Shown here: positions 11,069 to 22,410 of the stretch, piece after piece
Layout of the letters: every line of letters starts with the position of its first letter
Numbering within the stretch: position 1 is the first letter of the stretch
Source: Dryomyza anilis
Lineage: Eukaryota > Arthropoda > Insecta > Diptera > Dryomyzidae
Direction of reading: 5' to 3'
Assembly (NCBI GenBank): GCA_951804985.1
Contig: OX638135.1
Coordinates: forward strand, 36,456,032 to 36,520,031
Length of the DNA: 64,000 nucleotides
The notes under the pieces: generated by a model
Databases searched by the model: none
Told to the model about the DNA's origin: nothing
What the model saw: the letters and a program-made list of their open reading frames with translations, nothing else
Made by a program: the position numbers and the translations under genes

Positions 11069-12007
11069 TCAACGCGCTATAGGTTGTTGTTCTTCATCTT
11101 CTATATTTGTCTCTTCGTCCATTTCACTCGCACTCTCTGGGTAATCTTCGGCATCTATGAACTCCGGTTCAGGTTCTGGTTCCGGAACTTGCAATTCTTC
11201 TTCTTGCGCATTCTTCTCGGGCAGTGCATCTATATATGGCAACGTCACTTTTTCTCGACAATCTAACGGTTTTTCTTGAAACTGCACATATCTTGAAACT
11301 AACACATGAGTTTGTTCTTTAACGAATATTCTGTATCTTTCGTCACCGTCGTATCCTACGAGATATCCCTTCACTGCTTTCGAATCCACTTTCCTGCGTT
11401 TTCGAACTATATCGTGAATATAACATGTTGACGCGATGATCCGTTGATGTTTTCTTCTGGACTTCTGTTCAATCCACAATTCTTACAGAGTCACACCATT
11501 TACAGATGACTTTCCCGTTCGGTTTAATATGTAAACCACTGAATGCACTAGCTCCGCCTAAATCGCCTCCGGAAATTCGATATCTGGATTTACAAATTTC
11601 CTAGCCATCTCCACGATCGTATGGTTTTCGCGCTCACTGCTGCCATTTTGTTCAGGACTATACGAAGCTGTCAAACGTTGCGTAGTTCCATTTTTCTGAA
11701 GGATCTCCCGTACTTCTGCATTATCGAATTCGACACCGTTGTCGCTCAGCAACTCCTTGATTGGATGACCTTGCGTCTTTGCATGCGCTAGCATCTGCTT
11801 CAATACATCTTTAACTTCACATTTCAAGCTTACTCTGAATCCATAACGATACTTTGTGTAACCATCTTTAAACACAACTAAGTATCGCTTCTTAGAAAAT
11901 GACTCAGCAAATGGTTCACACACGTCTGTTGAAATAAGTTCTCCAGGTTTAGTTGCTTGGTGCCAAATGGTAATCGATGGGCCTTTCCATAGATGCACGG
12001 CTCGCAC
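11069..12007 (-). pseudogene. Copia integrase of nested element
   Basis: Two frames. 12007-11558 holds the catalytic core: ELISTDVCEPF (first Asp), KELLSDNGVEFDN (second Asp) and SPEQNGSSERENHTIVEMAR (catalytic Glu). All three acidic residues are present. 11479-11069 holds the C-terminal part: KAVKGYLVGYDGDERYRIF followed by an acidic Glu/Pro-rich tail (EEELQVPEPEPEPEF), usual for the copia integrase-RT linker. A frame break lies between 11480 and 11557. The zinc-binding N-terminus before 12007 is damaged. Confidence 0.85.
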
Positions 12008-12152
12008 AATTCTCTATCCAGTTTGATTTTTACGCCTAGTTCTCTCTTAAGCATCTCTTTGACGTGTCGCTTGTCTTGATGACCTCATCTTTCATGATAC
12101 AGTTGCAGCATTGAACTTTCTTCTACCGCAGCATTAACTTGCACCTTTCTAT

Positions 12153-12671
12153 TTAGGGGAATTGGTTTGATAAGTGCTTTATACAAACTTCCGCAACTTT
12201 GCGTTCTCCGCGCAGCACAGTCCTGCCGTTATTTTCAAGCCAGCACTTTGTTGCTGTTGACTTAAATTGATTTTTCTGATTTCGATCTTGTGCTGCCAAC
12301 ACCGATAACAAGTTTCTTGAAATGTCAGGAACGTACCATACATCTTCTAATGTCACTTCTTCATTTCTTCCATCACCTTTTGAGACATCGTCCCTTATGG
12401 CACTAGTAAGCATGGTTTTTGCGTAACTGTTCGCCTTGCGATAAAAACTACACTTCTCCCTGTAGTCCTTTTCTTGTGCATCCGTGGCACTAGCTGCTAG
12501 CGGTAAAGGCTTCTCCAACCGCTTATCGATGACATCTAGAGCGCCATCGTGGTAGTCCATCAAATCGCGTATTTTTCTTTTCCACATCGGCCAGTCCTTC
12601 TCGTCGGCCAACTTCTTAATATTTTTGGCGAAATCCATTGCTCTGCTTGGTCTGCTTTCTGCACTTCTCAA
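12153..12671 (-). pseudogene. Copia gag N-terminus fused by deletion to a post-protease segment
   Basis: An open frame of 172 codons. Residues from MDFAKNIKKLADEKDWPMWK to about SAIRDDV have the Trp-x-x-W-K and Leu-rich pattern of the copia gag N-terminus. The frame then passes without a break into EVTLEDVWYVPDISRNLLSV, which normally lies after the protease, just before gag-pre-integrase. The gag C-terminus, the CCHC knuckle and the protease active site (DTGA/DSGA) are absent, so a deletion of several hundred bases has made a false fusion near codon 107. Confidence 0.75.
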
Positions 12672-12721
12672 TTAATGTTGTCTTATTAATTCAGCACAGT
12701 CGGGTGTTTGGGTCCATAACC

Positions 12722-12873
12722 TATTATAGTTGTTAACAGTTGAAGCTTTTATTGGAAGTGAGTAAAATGAAAATATAAAATTTTCATTTAAATCAGAAAA
12801 TACAAAGTTAATATAATTAAAACTAAATACAAAAACTACAGTTAATAAGCTTCAAGTAACACTAGCTTCAACA
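12722..12873 (-). repeat. 5' LTR of nested copia element with adjoining primer site
   Basis: 152 bases. The minus-strand sequence directly after it (12721 downward) reads GGTTATGGACCCA, the internal initiator-tRNA-Met complement used by copia relatives. This fixes the LTR edge at 12722. Confidence 0.88.
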
Positions 12874-12999
12874 AAAACAAGATCCGCATCCGATCAAGCA
12901 TCAGCGGAACTCCATATCATCATCCTAGTTCAGCAGATTCACATTGGTCCTAATTCGAACCGGATAATCAGCGAAAAATGGATTCTCTACAGAGGTGCC

Positions 13000-13920
13000 G
13001 AGAGTGTCAGCACATCATTTCTATAAAGTCCAGAGTTCTCCGCTAAAGCAGCGTTTGCTATTAATTTTTGTAAGAGCGATGAAAATTGGAAAAGCGGTAA
13101 GAGATTTTCATATTATCGACTGCGGTGTAAAGCGACATAGCGACATTTGTATTGCGTGTAAAATTACGAAAACGTCATTTAATAAGAAATCCGATTCAAA
13201 GACGAAGAGCTTATTAGACCTGATCCATTCAGATATTTGCGGTACGGTTACACGTGGTGGAAAATGCTATTTTGTGACATTCATTGACGACTTCAGTAGG
13301 TTCACAGAAGTTTATTTCTTCACGATAAAGCAGAAGTTTTCGAAAAATTGAAAATTTTTAAAATTTTCCTGAATTTTTTTACGTACGATATATACATCGA
13401 AAATGATTAAAATGATCTCGACAAAAGAGGGGTCCGAAAACAGTTTACAGTTCCCTTTTCTCTGCAGTAGGAAAGATAAGCGGAGAGGGAGAATAGGTCT
13501 TTAGTAGAAATGGCGCGATGTTTATTAGCTGAAGCTTAATTACTAAATCTTTTTTGGGGCGAAGCAGTAATGACTGCAAACTATATAGAGAATTGCTTGG
13601 TATCTTGTTCGATTCCCTTGACTACATTCAAACATTGGGAATGCAAAAAGCCTGACATTAATCTATTTCTCATATTTGTCTCGAAAGCCTTTGCTTTGAT
13701 TCCTAAAGAACGCCGACGTAAACTAAACCGAAATGCTAAAGCTTTAACTTTCGTGGGTTACGATGAAAATTCACTTTTTTTCTTTTGGTCAATGTTCACA
13801 CCAAGAAAATTACGATTAGCAGAGACGTAAGATTTTTCAAAATTGACGATGTTGCAAAAACTAAAATTCCTGAGACGCATGGAACAAGGAGACATTCTGA
13901 TGCACAAAGCGACGTGTTGT
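13000..13920 (+). pseudogene. Copia-type integrase fragment, copy 2 (tandem repeat of 7866-8690)
   Basis: Same frame and nearly the same sequence as copy 1: MKIGKAVRDFHIIDCGVKRH, CIACKITKTSFNKKSDSKTK, HSDICGTVTRGGK, FIDDFSRFTEVYFF. This copy keeps 13 bases (SKTKSL region) lost from copy 1, but its second zinc-binding Glu-Cys context differs (IACK for IECK). A stop-rich stretch then leads into 13570-13830, matching 8346-8606. The sequence before 13066 is LTR leader, so the gag-pre-integrase part seen at 7830-7865 in copy 1 is absent here. Confidence 0.8.
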
Positions 13921-14499
13921 GTATCACAATCGTAGAGCTTACAGCTTACATATGATCACAATATAATTTTAACCAGTATATTTTTCTCGAAGGCATATTT
14001 TTAGGGTAAAGAATTATGCATGTTAAACACAGTCAGAATTTAATTGTTTTGACAAACACCATTTAACATACACAGTACAGTACGCCCACATTAAATAGGT
14101 CACCTTGATCATACAAATAATTGCTGATTAAGTTCTTTTAGCACATATTAATGCTGACAATGTTATCTTAGCCATATGAAAGTACTCATTTTGTGAAATT
14201 ATAAGAATACGAGGTTAAGTATAGACAGACATTAAGTATAGACAGTATGTTTTAAACTCGAAATAAAACGTGTCCAAAAATAAAAGAGCTCGTGTTTGTT
14301 TTATTAAGTTAAAAAAAAAGACTTAGCTGAAATCAGCCAAGTAAGTGTAAAGGATCAAGGACAAATTTCTAAAATAAGTTGAAGTCGGAAAAGGATCTCA
14401 ACATTTTGACTCAGCCGGTATTTCAAACCATGCTTTCAGGGACCGAGAGCAGAAGGACGTTAGAAGAACGAAAAATAGTTCACTTGATTCAGTAGTGAT

Positions 14500-14871
14500 T
14501 GTTTATGCCAAACAGAGCCATGCAAATGCCGCATGCAATTGCTGTATGCAAAATGAGCATTTATTTCTTTTAACGCTAGATGGCGTTTAGTGTCAATTTG
14601 ACACTAAATATGTTAAGTTAGTTTCAAGTTTCGTTTCCGTTTTTGGTTTCCAACCAACAATTGGTCTCTTTCACTTTTGAACTCCAAGCGGTAAGCACGC
14701 ACAATAAAGCGAACCTTAAAGAATAAATCCTAATTCCTTGCGTTTTTATTTTTCCATTATTTCTATTTCCTATATGCCTACGAGCAGCTATTTCTTCGAG
14801 GAAAACAAGATCCGCATCCGATCACGCATCAGCGGAATTCCATATCATCATCCAAGTTTAGAAGATTCACA
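14500..14871 (+). repeat. LTR2 of copia-like relic A
   Basis: 372 bases, TGTTTATGCC to ATTCACA, uninterrupted. A primer-site-like TGGTCCTAATTCGAACC follows at 14873-14889, then a leader to about 15035 matching 12944-13065 in part. It contains the unfilled AAAAC target of the copia insertion in LTR1. Confidence 0.85.
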
Positions 14872-15035
14872 TTGGTCCTAATTCGAACCGGATAATCAGC
14901 CAAAAGTGGGCGAGATTCTCTACAGAGGTGCCGAGAGTATCAGCACATCATTTCTATAAAGTCCAGAGAGAGATTTCCAGATCTCTGTCCAAGCAGTTCT
15001 CCGCTGGAGAAGGTGCGTTTGCTCTTGATTTTTGT

Positions 15036-17340
15036 TTCATATCTTAGTTTTGTTAATTGGTGCGTGTCGGAAGGGTCTCCTGTTTTTTTTTTGTTTTAAT
15101 TAGTTTATTTGTTCAAAAGAAGAACACATAAAAAGTGAGCAGAAGAAATCATCAAAATTGAAAAAAACTAAACAACATTTTTAGTTAAAAAGACATGCGA
15201 AACCAAAATTATTTAAATAGAGTTTTTAGTAAAATTTAAAAAAATCAATGTGTACAATTTCTTTAAATAAAATGTCATACAAAAAAATATCCACATTTGT
15301 ATGGAAAATTTTAACTTAAAAATGATAAATACTTTACATTTCCAAGTTGCATGCTAAACAGCATAATTAATCTATGTGTTTGGAAAAAAATCAAAATAAA
15401 AAAAAACTAAAATTTCAAAATTATCATTAATAAAGTTTTATAGATATATAAATAATATTAAGAAAAGGCGTTTCTAAACAACGACAAAAAAAAACCCTAT
15501 TATTAAATGCTTTTTGGAAAATTATATTATTAATAAATATACATATTAAAATAATTTACTGAATCCCACTGTTCTACATATTCAAAAAAAATACCAAAAA
15601 TACCACAATAAATATCGAAAAGTCTTATAAGAAAAGAAAAATTCCATTTGTGCACAAGTGTTAATTATTGTACAATTAAAAAATAAATTAAATATACATG
15701 CTCAGTGAACAGAAAAACAACCAACAGAATATAATCTCAGGATTTTATTGGAACACAGGTATAAATTATAAATTTTTAAATTATATATATAAGAAAAAGA
15801 ACATTTTACATCGTTTTTTCGTGAAAGTAAAGTTTAGGTAAAATATAGTTGAATTGTCTAAAAATTAGCACTCGTTTCCAACCGTTTTTTATATAACCAC
15901 ACAGAAGTGCCGCAAAATATATTTTTTTGGTTCAATATTCAATTTCGAATTTTGTCCGTATGCGGATTTATAATTACTCCATTTGTTCTCACTGCTTCGA
16001 ATTTGCGCTTAAGCTCTCGATTAATCTCTTGATTGGTCGTTGAGTTGCTTTATTCGTATTACTCGCGAACTCATTCAATTGGAGACACGCTCACTCTCTA
16101 CGTTAATATCTCGATCTCGCTTGATCGTTGAATTGTTCGCACTTGTTACTCATTTGGAAACTCAATCACTAACATTCTCAATCCATCGATCAATCTATCA
16201 GCTTGATCGTTCATCCTCTCTACTTTCGCAATTCACTCACTGCTTTAGTTTAAATTTCTTTTTCACCCTTTACAATCGCGCTCTTTACTCTTCTCTTGAT
16301 CTTTCAACTACAGTGCACTCATTAACTCACTGTCACACTCAACTACTTGCTCATTCAATAATTGTGTCAACAATCAATCAACACATTGATGCACTCAGGA
16401 GAATCAGCGTTTCAGCGTTTTTTATTCTGTAAATTGCAGTGAGTGGAAGTCATACAAAGTGACAGTACTTGATGAATATTTGCTGTTTAGCAACATTACC
16501 TCCAGATCTCTTGATATTTTAAAAAATTAAAAAAAAAAATAAAATTTCAATTTAGTACACAACTAAAAATAATAATCATAAATTGAAAAAAATATATATT
16601 TACATACATTTATTTACATTTTATGTTTAAAAGTAAAATGTTACAATAAACTGAAATAATTTCGCTATTTAAAATTATTATTATATTTCTCATTTCAAAA
16701 TAATTAAAATAATTTATTAAATTCCTTAAATAAAATATTTATTTCTCACTTCCTTCAGATAGTTTCTTATAATCTAGACAATCATTTTATACAACATTTA
16801 ATCTCTCTGATATTTCTTAAATTAAAAAAATATAGTTGCGAAATTTTAATATAGTTTCAGATTAATTTCTATTCATTTCCCATTATTTTCTTCGCAAATA
16901 AAGTGGACATGAACGTATCCTTTTTTCCAATTTCTTTTTTTTTTTGTTTTTGGTTTTGTACAATTTCTGTTTTAACAAATTAATAACATATTCATTGCAA
17001 CATTTAAAAAAAAAAAATATGATTTGAAATAATAATTTAGTTTTATCATTTCTAAATAGTACAACAAATCAAGGAAAGAAAATTTAATAATATTTCCAAT
17101 AATTATATTATATTTTTTATACTATATGTTTGTAAAAAAATACTACGACATTTTTTCGTAAAATACAGTAAATAACCATATTTATTCGAACTTTTCTAAA
17201 TTCATTCCATTTCGTGCGCATTCTATTTTTTTCTGTGATTGCATTCCATCCTTTTTCTGATTCATTCTTTCGATTCTTCAAATTTCTTACTCCATTTTGA
17301 TTTTTAATTCTAAATCGCATTTCCTGAATTTATTACGAGG
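15036..17340. other. AT-rich stretch without a recognisable gene
   Basis: Poly(A)/poly(T)-rich. At 16000-16430 a CTCA/TCAATC-rich, less AT-biased tract makes an accidental open frame. As it precedes a BEL/Pao gag start at 17341 it could be LTR or leader of that element, but no LTR pair or primer site was found. Confidence 0.5.
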
Positions 17341-18950
17341 TTGTCTCTCGATGTATTCAATCGGTTAACCGATATCCTAGTCGAGTTTGAAGCGTATTTC
17401 GCCACTGCATCAGTCGCTATTTACTCAACACACGCTTCGGATGTGCACAAGGAGGAGTTGATGTCCATATGGTCGCGAGTTAAGCAGGCATACGAGGACT
17501 GCCTGAACGACCTTACGAAAGACGGTGGGAATAATAATGATGATGATTTCTTCCAAGCTGATCTCAGACGGTGAAAGGAAGATACAAGACGACTTATGCG
17601 ACATTCGTACGCTGTGAGGAGAGGATAGAAAAATTCGCTGACGGCCTATCAGCTTCTGCAGCTGCTTTAGCTGCTCCTGTTCCACTTCCTACTTCTGCGA
17701 AATTCTTCCTCTTAGCAGTAACTTCCGGTTACCTCCCTGCGACACTGACACGTTTAGCGGAGATTATTTATCATGGCCTTCCTTCCGGGATTTATTTGCG
17801 GCCGTTTACTTAAATAATTCTCATCTCAGTTCCGTAGAAAAGTTTTATTATTTGAACCAGAAAACACGAGGATATCGCCCGTGATATCGTTAAAAATGTC
17901 CACTTACAAATGACGGATTTGCAATCGCGTGGAAAAAACTAAAAGATCGCTTTGAAAATAAGCGCATCCTTGCAAATTTCCAACTTCGAATTTTATTTAA
18001 CCTGGCTATTGTTCCATCCGAGTCTGGTAATGCAATCAAAAAACTTCAAAACGAGATCAATAACTGTATTTCTGCGCTACAATTATATGATACGACATCG
18101 ATAATTGGGACACAATTTTTGTCTTTTTGTGTTCATCGCGACTTCCAGATAATACTCTCGTACTTTGGGAACAATCCATCCAAGATAAGACTGAGATAAG
18201 CTGGACAAACTTAGATCTATTCCTAACCGCTCGATATCAGACTCTAAAAAGAGTATCAGATATCCAAAATTCTAATTCCAATGAGCAACATACAATTCCA
18301 CTTCTATTCCTATCGATAATTTCCATTCCTGTTTCGCATCCAGTTCTAAGGGAATGCTACTTGGTATCGCCCTGGTACAAATTTCTTATTTAGGTATTTT
18401 ATATTCAGCTCGAGCCCTAATAGATTCAGGATCGGAAGCGACGTTTATATCCAAAAAGTTAATGAAACTTTTAAAACTTCCATCTCACGCAATAACTGCT
18501 CTGGTTTCCGGTTTAAATCAGGGAATTGATGGTAAGATTCAAAAATCTTGATCTTTTTTACTGGGTTCGTTTATCAATCCGATTATTCAAATCAAAACAA
18601 CGGCGTTAGTTCTACCCCATCTTACAGACAATCTGCCAAGTTTCCAAATTGATCCTTCCATAATTTCGAAAATTTCTAATATATGATGCAGATTTTTTCA
18701 AAAGCTCGCATATTGATCTCATCATCGGTGTTGACCTTTTGCCTTCTATACCTCTTGATGGTGTCAAACGAAATATAGGTCGCACAAGAATCTATATTTG
18801 GCTGGATCCTTACAGGGCCATTACCTTCCAACACAGTTTCAACTTTCTCCAATGTAGTTTCTTATTTCAACAAAGTTCGTCTCGATAGTGATATTTTGCA
18901 ATTTTTGGAGGTGGAGGTTTCTGATCGCTTTTGTAAAGAAAATTTCGTAG
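17341..18950 (+). mobile_element. BEL/Pao LTR retrotransposon relic (gag and protease)
   Basis: Plus-strand translation in several frames follows a BEL/Pao gag: FNRLTDILVEFEAYFATASV (17345), FAIAWKKLKDRFENKRILAN (17915), LRILFNLAIVPSESG-like and NAIKKLQNEINNCISALQLY (18000-18090), FLCSSRLPDNTLVLWEQSIQ (18125), WTNLDLFLTARYQTLKRVSD (18203). Then comes the protease part with ARALIDSGSEATFISKKLMK (about 18408), where DSG is the active-site motif, and LIIGVDLLPSI (about 18725). At least six frameshifts or stops break it. RT, RNase H and integrase are absent after about 18950 and no LTRs were found. Confidence 0.82.
18354..18551 (+). pseudogene. BEL/Pao aspartic protease fragment
   Basis: The longest intact piece of the BEL/Pao relic, 65 codons. 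It reads LGIALVQISYLGILYSARAL and then IDSGSEATFISKKLMKLLKL. The DSG triad starts the retroviral-type aspartic protease that matures Gag-Pol. The frame stops at 18551 inside the domain; the second conserved block (IIGVD) is found in another frame near 18725. Confidence 0.75.
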
Positions 18951-19436
18951 AAACCACAAGACGAGAGTCGATATAATCAAATTCCTAATCAATCAAAACT
19001 TGGCTTGGCGAAATGAAACCATGCCCTGTAAAAATGTCGACTTTGAAGTTCTATTCGACAATATTTTGAAAGAATTCCTTAAACTTAAGCAACAATATCT
19101 AAAAGAAGTGGACAAACGAAAAAATGGAAAAAGCCTAAATCCAATCAATACTGTGTTTGTCATAAAACATGAAAAATTTCCGACTTAGATACTTAATACC
19201 GAAACCGCAATTATTTTTTATTTTCAAGAAATTTTCGCAAATATTTTTATTCTTACACATATTTTCACAAAATTTTAGATAAATCATGACAATGAATACT
19301 AAACAAGTAATTACAATTACGCACTATATATTTTTTTTTCTTAAATAATAAACCACACCCATTTACAAAAAATAAGAGATAATAAACGAGAGCAAATGCT
19401 AAAATATCTTCATATATATATATTTATCTAGTATTC
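18951..19436. other. Spacer with a short unrecognised open frame
   Basis: A 62-codon Lys-rich frame at 19000-19188 resembles nothing I know; it may be the last remnant of the BEL/Pao relic. The rest is AT-rich, ending in an AT run next to the hAT target duplication. Confidence 0.4.
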
Positions 19437-19911
19437 ATTAAAACCATGCATTGAAACCGTAACCTAAACCGAAACCGATATCCATTTAAAACCGTTTCAT
19501 TTTTAAAACCGAAATCGAAACCGTTATACGAAAATCAGAAATAAACCGATAACCAAAACCGATATAAACGGTTTCGAATTTATACCGGTTTAAAACGGTT
19601 TTTAAAAAAGTAAATAAAGAAACAGAAAAACATATTTTATTTTATATAGAAGATCTTAAGTAAAATGTCATTAATTAAAATTTGGAGTTCAAAAATAAAC
19701 ATTTTTGGTTGTACAAAAATTCACATGTTGTTTTTTGAGAAACGATATTTCCAAAACAACGGTATTTGGTCTAAAATTTGTTTTTTGTTTCATTAATCGA
19801 ATTAACAACAAAACACCAGCAACTCCAAGCAAAATTTTTACGTTAAAAAAATGATTCAAATATTAATAATATTGGTTTTTTCTTTATTTTATTAGTAAAA
19901 TATATAGGGGA

Positions 19912-22066
19912 GCTTGGGGTAAAGTAAAGGGACAAGTTTTGAAAAGTTCATTTGAATATTTTTTATATTCTTTTAAAGGATCTATTCAATAGAATACTAT
20001 TTATAAGTCTTCTAATGTATTTTTGACTGATGTTTCAAAACAGCTCAATTTCGGACATAAACAAAACAATGGTAATGCAAGAAAAAATGTAAAAAAGTTT
20101 CAAATTATTAACATCTCAGTAACTATTTAAGGAAATACGAAAAATGAAGTGCAAATTCGACAAGTTAAACATTTCAAGTATAAGGCAGATATTTGTTTAC
20201 ATTAGTGATGATTAAAAATTTCTTGTTCATGCATTTTTTTTGGAAGAACAAAAACGAGAACAAGTTAGAGATTTTGCAAAAAAAAAGAACAAGAGCAAGT
20301 GATTTTAATGTATTTATTATGTTTTTAAGGTAATAATGATATACAAAATAATTCATGATATTACTAAATATTGAACAACAAGTAACAATGGAAAGCGTGC
20401 AAAATATTTATGAACGTGAACATTAATGAAGATGTGTGTGTTTTTTATGTTTTTGTCAATTCTAAAGAATATAAGTATCTTAAAAATAAGGCATGTGAAG
20501 CACTTTTGAAGCGGTAAATAGCTTTAAAAGTGCTTCAAATGTCGCTTCAAAATGATAAAACAGACAAAACAATTTTTTTCTCTTTTCTTCGCTACGCTAG
20601 TTCGTACATCGATTGTGCTTATGCACTGTGCTAGGCACATTATTATTTTTGTTTTACTTTTATATATAGTTTTTTTGTTAATTGTAAAATCATGAAGTAA
20701 TAAAATATAATATATGAACATTTTACAGTGTGATATATTTAGCTGATATATTGCTATTTGTGTTTTTATTTTTTCACAAATCCGCTGATTCGTTTGAAAG
20801 TGCAACGACAACAAAAATGCGAATAAAGCAGCATCCAAGCTTTTGATAGAATTTTTGGCGGGAAATTTTTTGTACCGCAAGAGAACTCGTTGTTGTTGCC
20901 AACTAGAGATCTGTACTAGACACATACATGTAGTGTGGAGCCATGCGTCTGCCTGTGTCATGCGTCTGTCCGTTGTCATGCGTCTGTCTGTTGTCATGCG
21001 TCTGTTTGTTGCCATGCGATGATACAGGATAGCAACGAAGAGTTGTCGTTGTGAAAGTGTGTGTATAAGAATCGTAATCGTTATTGTTATATTCTCTTCT
21101 TTCTGTTAGTATTCGCTTTGTAGCGTTTGAGTTTGTGTTCGCATGGTGTTCGCAAAGAAAAATGTTACTATGCAAAATATTATTTGAGTTCTCTTGACAT
21201 ACGGTATGTGTAGCATACGGATTTTTTAATCTGTGACGAAAACAGATATATGCCTATACGAAATATTCCTTATATTTATTGTATTGTAGAACGAAAAGTA
21301 ACCAAACACATTTTTATGAAATACTTAATTTTCGAGTTTGTTGATTAATATTATACAAAGTAATTGATGCATTTTTAAAGTTAAAATATCAACTAATAGA
21401 TTTACATTTTCTTATCAATTGACAGAAACATAAAGAAGTTTGTAAAAAAATATTTAGCATTTTGAAAATGTATTTGGTGACTTTTCGTTCATTTTATTAT
21501 GCCCTTGAGATTTTGAATTGTCTCGTCAACATCACTTGATTTATACAATTATTTTTTATTAGTTAATTTATGTTAAAATATAATTCAAATTTTTATGTTA
21601 TTGGTTTTATTTTTTTGTTGGTAAAATGTTGAAGAAATTAAAAATATGGAAAATAAGTAACTTAAATACAATTATTGTTCAAATTCTATTCGTTTTCATA
21701 ATTAATGTGCAGTTTAAGATATTTGTCTTCGATCTTTTATTTAAAATTTAAAAGATTAAGATTACCATTTCTTGACTTGCTCTTGCAAATGATCATCACT
21801 AGTTTACATATATTGCAGTTCACAGAATTGTTGAATTTTAATTTCTTTGGCTTTTATGGATGAACATTGTACAAAATTCTTCTTCTTTGCAATTCAGATC
21901 AAAACTCAGGTGAAGTCAAAATGTTGCTTTTCATTGGTTTGTGGTCACGAAATTTTAAATTAAATTTGTTTCTTGGCGTTATCAACTAAATAATTCATAT
22001 AACACAATATTTTTACTAAAATAACAACAAACATTGTTTAAATTACGTTTACCACTTTACCCCAAT
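19912..22066. repeat. Inner inverted pair inside hAT copy 1
   Basis: GGGGTAAAGT near 19916 is matched inverted by ACTTTACCCC near 22052 and recurs in copy 2 (42022, 44170). It may mark an older element carried inside H, or a second layer of its inverted ends. Only about 12 bases pair, so this is tentative. Confidence 0.4.
20941..21016 (-). repeat. 18-bp minisatellite inside hAT copy 1 (about 4 units)
   Basis: Tandem units on the theme CATGCGTCTGTCTGTTGT, one of them 17 bases. hAT copy 2 has about five units at 43061-43150, so the array changed length between the two insertions. It supplies an open frame (QTHDN repeats) with no sign of being a real protein. Confidence 0.8.
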
Positions 22067-22410
22067 ATCATAATTTGAACATAATTTAGCACCATATAAA
22101 AAATGTAAAATTATTTGAAAAATATGGAAATAAAGAAAATTTATACAATAACCGAAATCAAAACCGAAACCGTAACATGGAACCGGTATACCGAAACCGT
22201 TTCGTTATAAAAACTTAAAACCGAAAGCGTAACCGAAACCGAAACGCGGAAAAAACCGAAATCGAAACCGTTATTCGTTTAAGTTTCAATCCTTGATTAA
22301 AACCAATGAATTCTTATATTATCTAATATCAAAAAATTTATATTATGCACATTTAAACATTTAGTTTCCTAGAATATTTTATTACATCTGTACTACAAGG
22401 CCGGCGGCGA

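Larger units (their letters stand above)
9555..12873 (-). mobile_element. Nested copia element, 3.3 kb with both LTRs, minus strand
   Basis: Left LTR 9555-9702 (148 bases) and right LTR 12722-12873 (152 bases) are near-identical; on the element strand each starts TGTTGAAGC and ends ACTATAATA. Next to the right (5') LTR lies the copia-type primer site GGTTATGGACCCA (minus strand, 12709-12721), complementary to initiator tRNA-Met. The target duplication is AAAAT/AAAAC (9550-9554, 12874-12878), one mismatch. The unfilled site AAAAC is seen at 14802-14806 in LTR2. Inside are gag, integrase, RT and RNase H remnants in copia order. At 3.3 kb against about 5 kb for a full copia element, large parts are missing. 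Confidence 0.92.
9236..12943 (+). repeat. LTR1 of copia-like relic A, split by a nested copia element
   Basis: The LTR starts TGTTTATGCC at 9236 and ends ATTCACA at 12943. Bases 9555-12873 are a foreign copia element; the remaining halves (9236-9554, 12874-12943) join to about 385 bases that match LTR2 (14500-14871) and the solo LTR (22411-22789) along the whole length. Two bases after its end, TGGTCCTAATTCGAACC (12945-12961) looks like a primer binding site: it starts with TGG and holds the complement of a tRNA T-loop (TTCGAA). Confidence 0.85.
7820..15035 (+). mobile_element. Tandem copia-like LTR relic 'A' (internal-LTR1-internal-LTR2-leader)
   Basis: Two copies of the same 1.9-2.0 kb unit lie head to tail: 7866-13065, after removing a 3.3 kb insertion, and 13066-15035. 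Each unit is a fragment of gag-pre-integrase and integrase, about 550 non-coding bases, a LTR of about 370-390 bases that starts TGTTTATGCC and ends ATTCACA, and a primer-binding-site-like sequence with leader. LTR1 is 9236-12943 (split) and LTR2 is 14500-14871. Gag, protease, RT and RNase H are missing. A third LTR of this family stands alone at 22411-22789. The array could come from LTR-LTR or slipped recombination of a longer element; its outer LTRs are not seen. Confidence 0.8.
19445..22295 (+). mobile_element. hAT-type DNA element 'H', copy 1 (2.85 kb, non-autonomous)
   Basis: Bounded by an exact 8-bp target duplication ATTAAAAC (19437-19444 and 22296-22303), the length hAT transposases make. 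Ends: CATGCATTGAAACC on the left (against CAAGGATTGAAACC in copy 2) and GTTTCAATCCTTG on the right, so the terminal inverted repeat is about 13 bases. Inside each end lies 150-200 bases rich in AAACCG-type words (19450-19600, 22150-22285), like the subterminal binding sites hAT transposases use. Copy 2, in the opposite orientation, is at 41783-44641 and matches along the whole length. No transposase (no BED finger or hATC dimerisation motif) was found, so it must rely on an enzyme made elsewhere. Confidence 0.9.

Noticed and set aside
16040..16432. 130-codon Ser/Leu-rich open frame
   Set aside because: It lies in a TCA/CTCA-rich low-complexity tract, resembles no protein and has no splice or start context; chance frame.
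20524..21175. Open frames with THDN/RMTTDR repeats in hAT copies (also 42859-43435)
   Set aside because: They are translations of the 18-bp minisatellite and flanking AT-rich DNA and are not conserved as a protein between the two copies (frame and ends differ).
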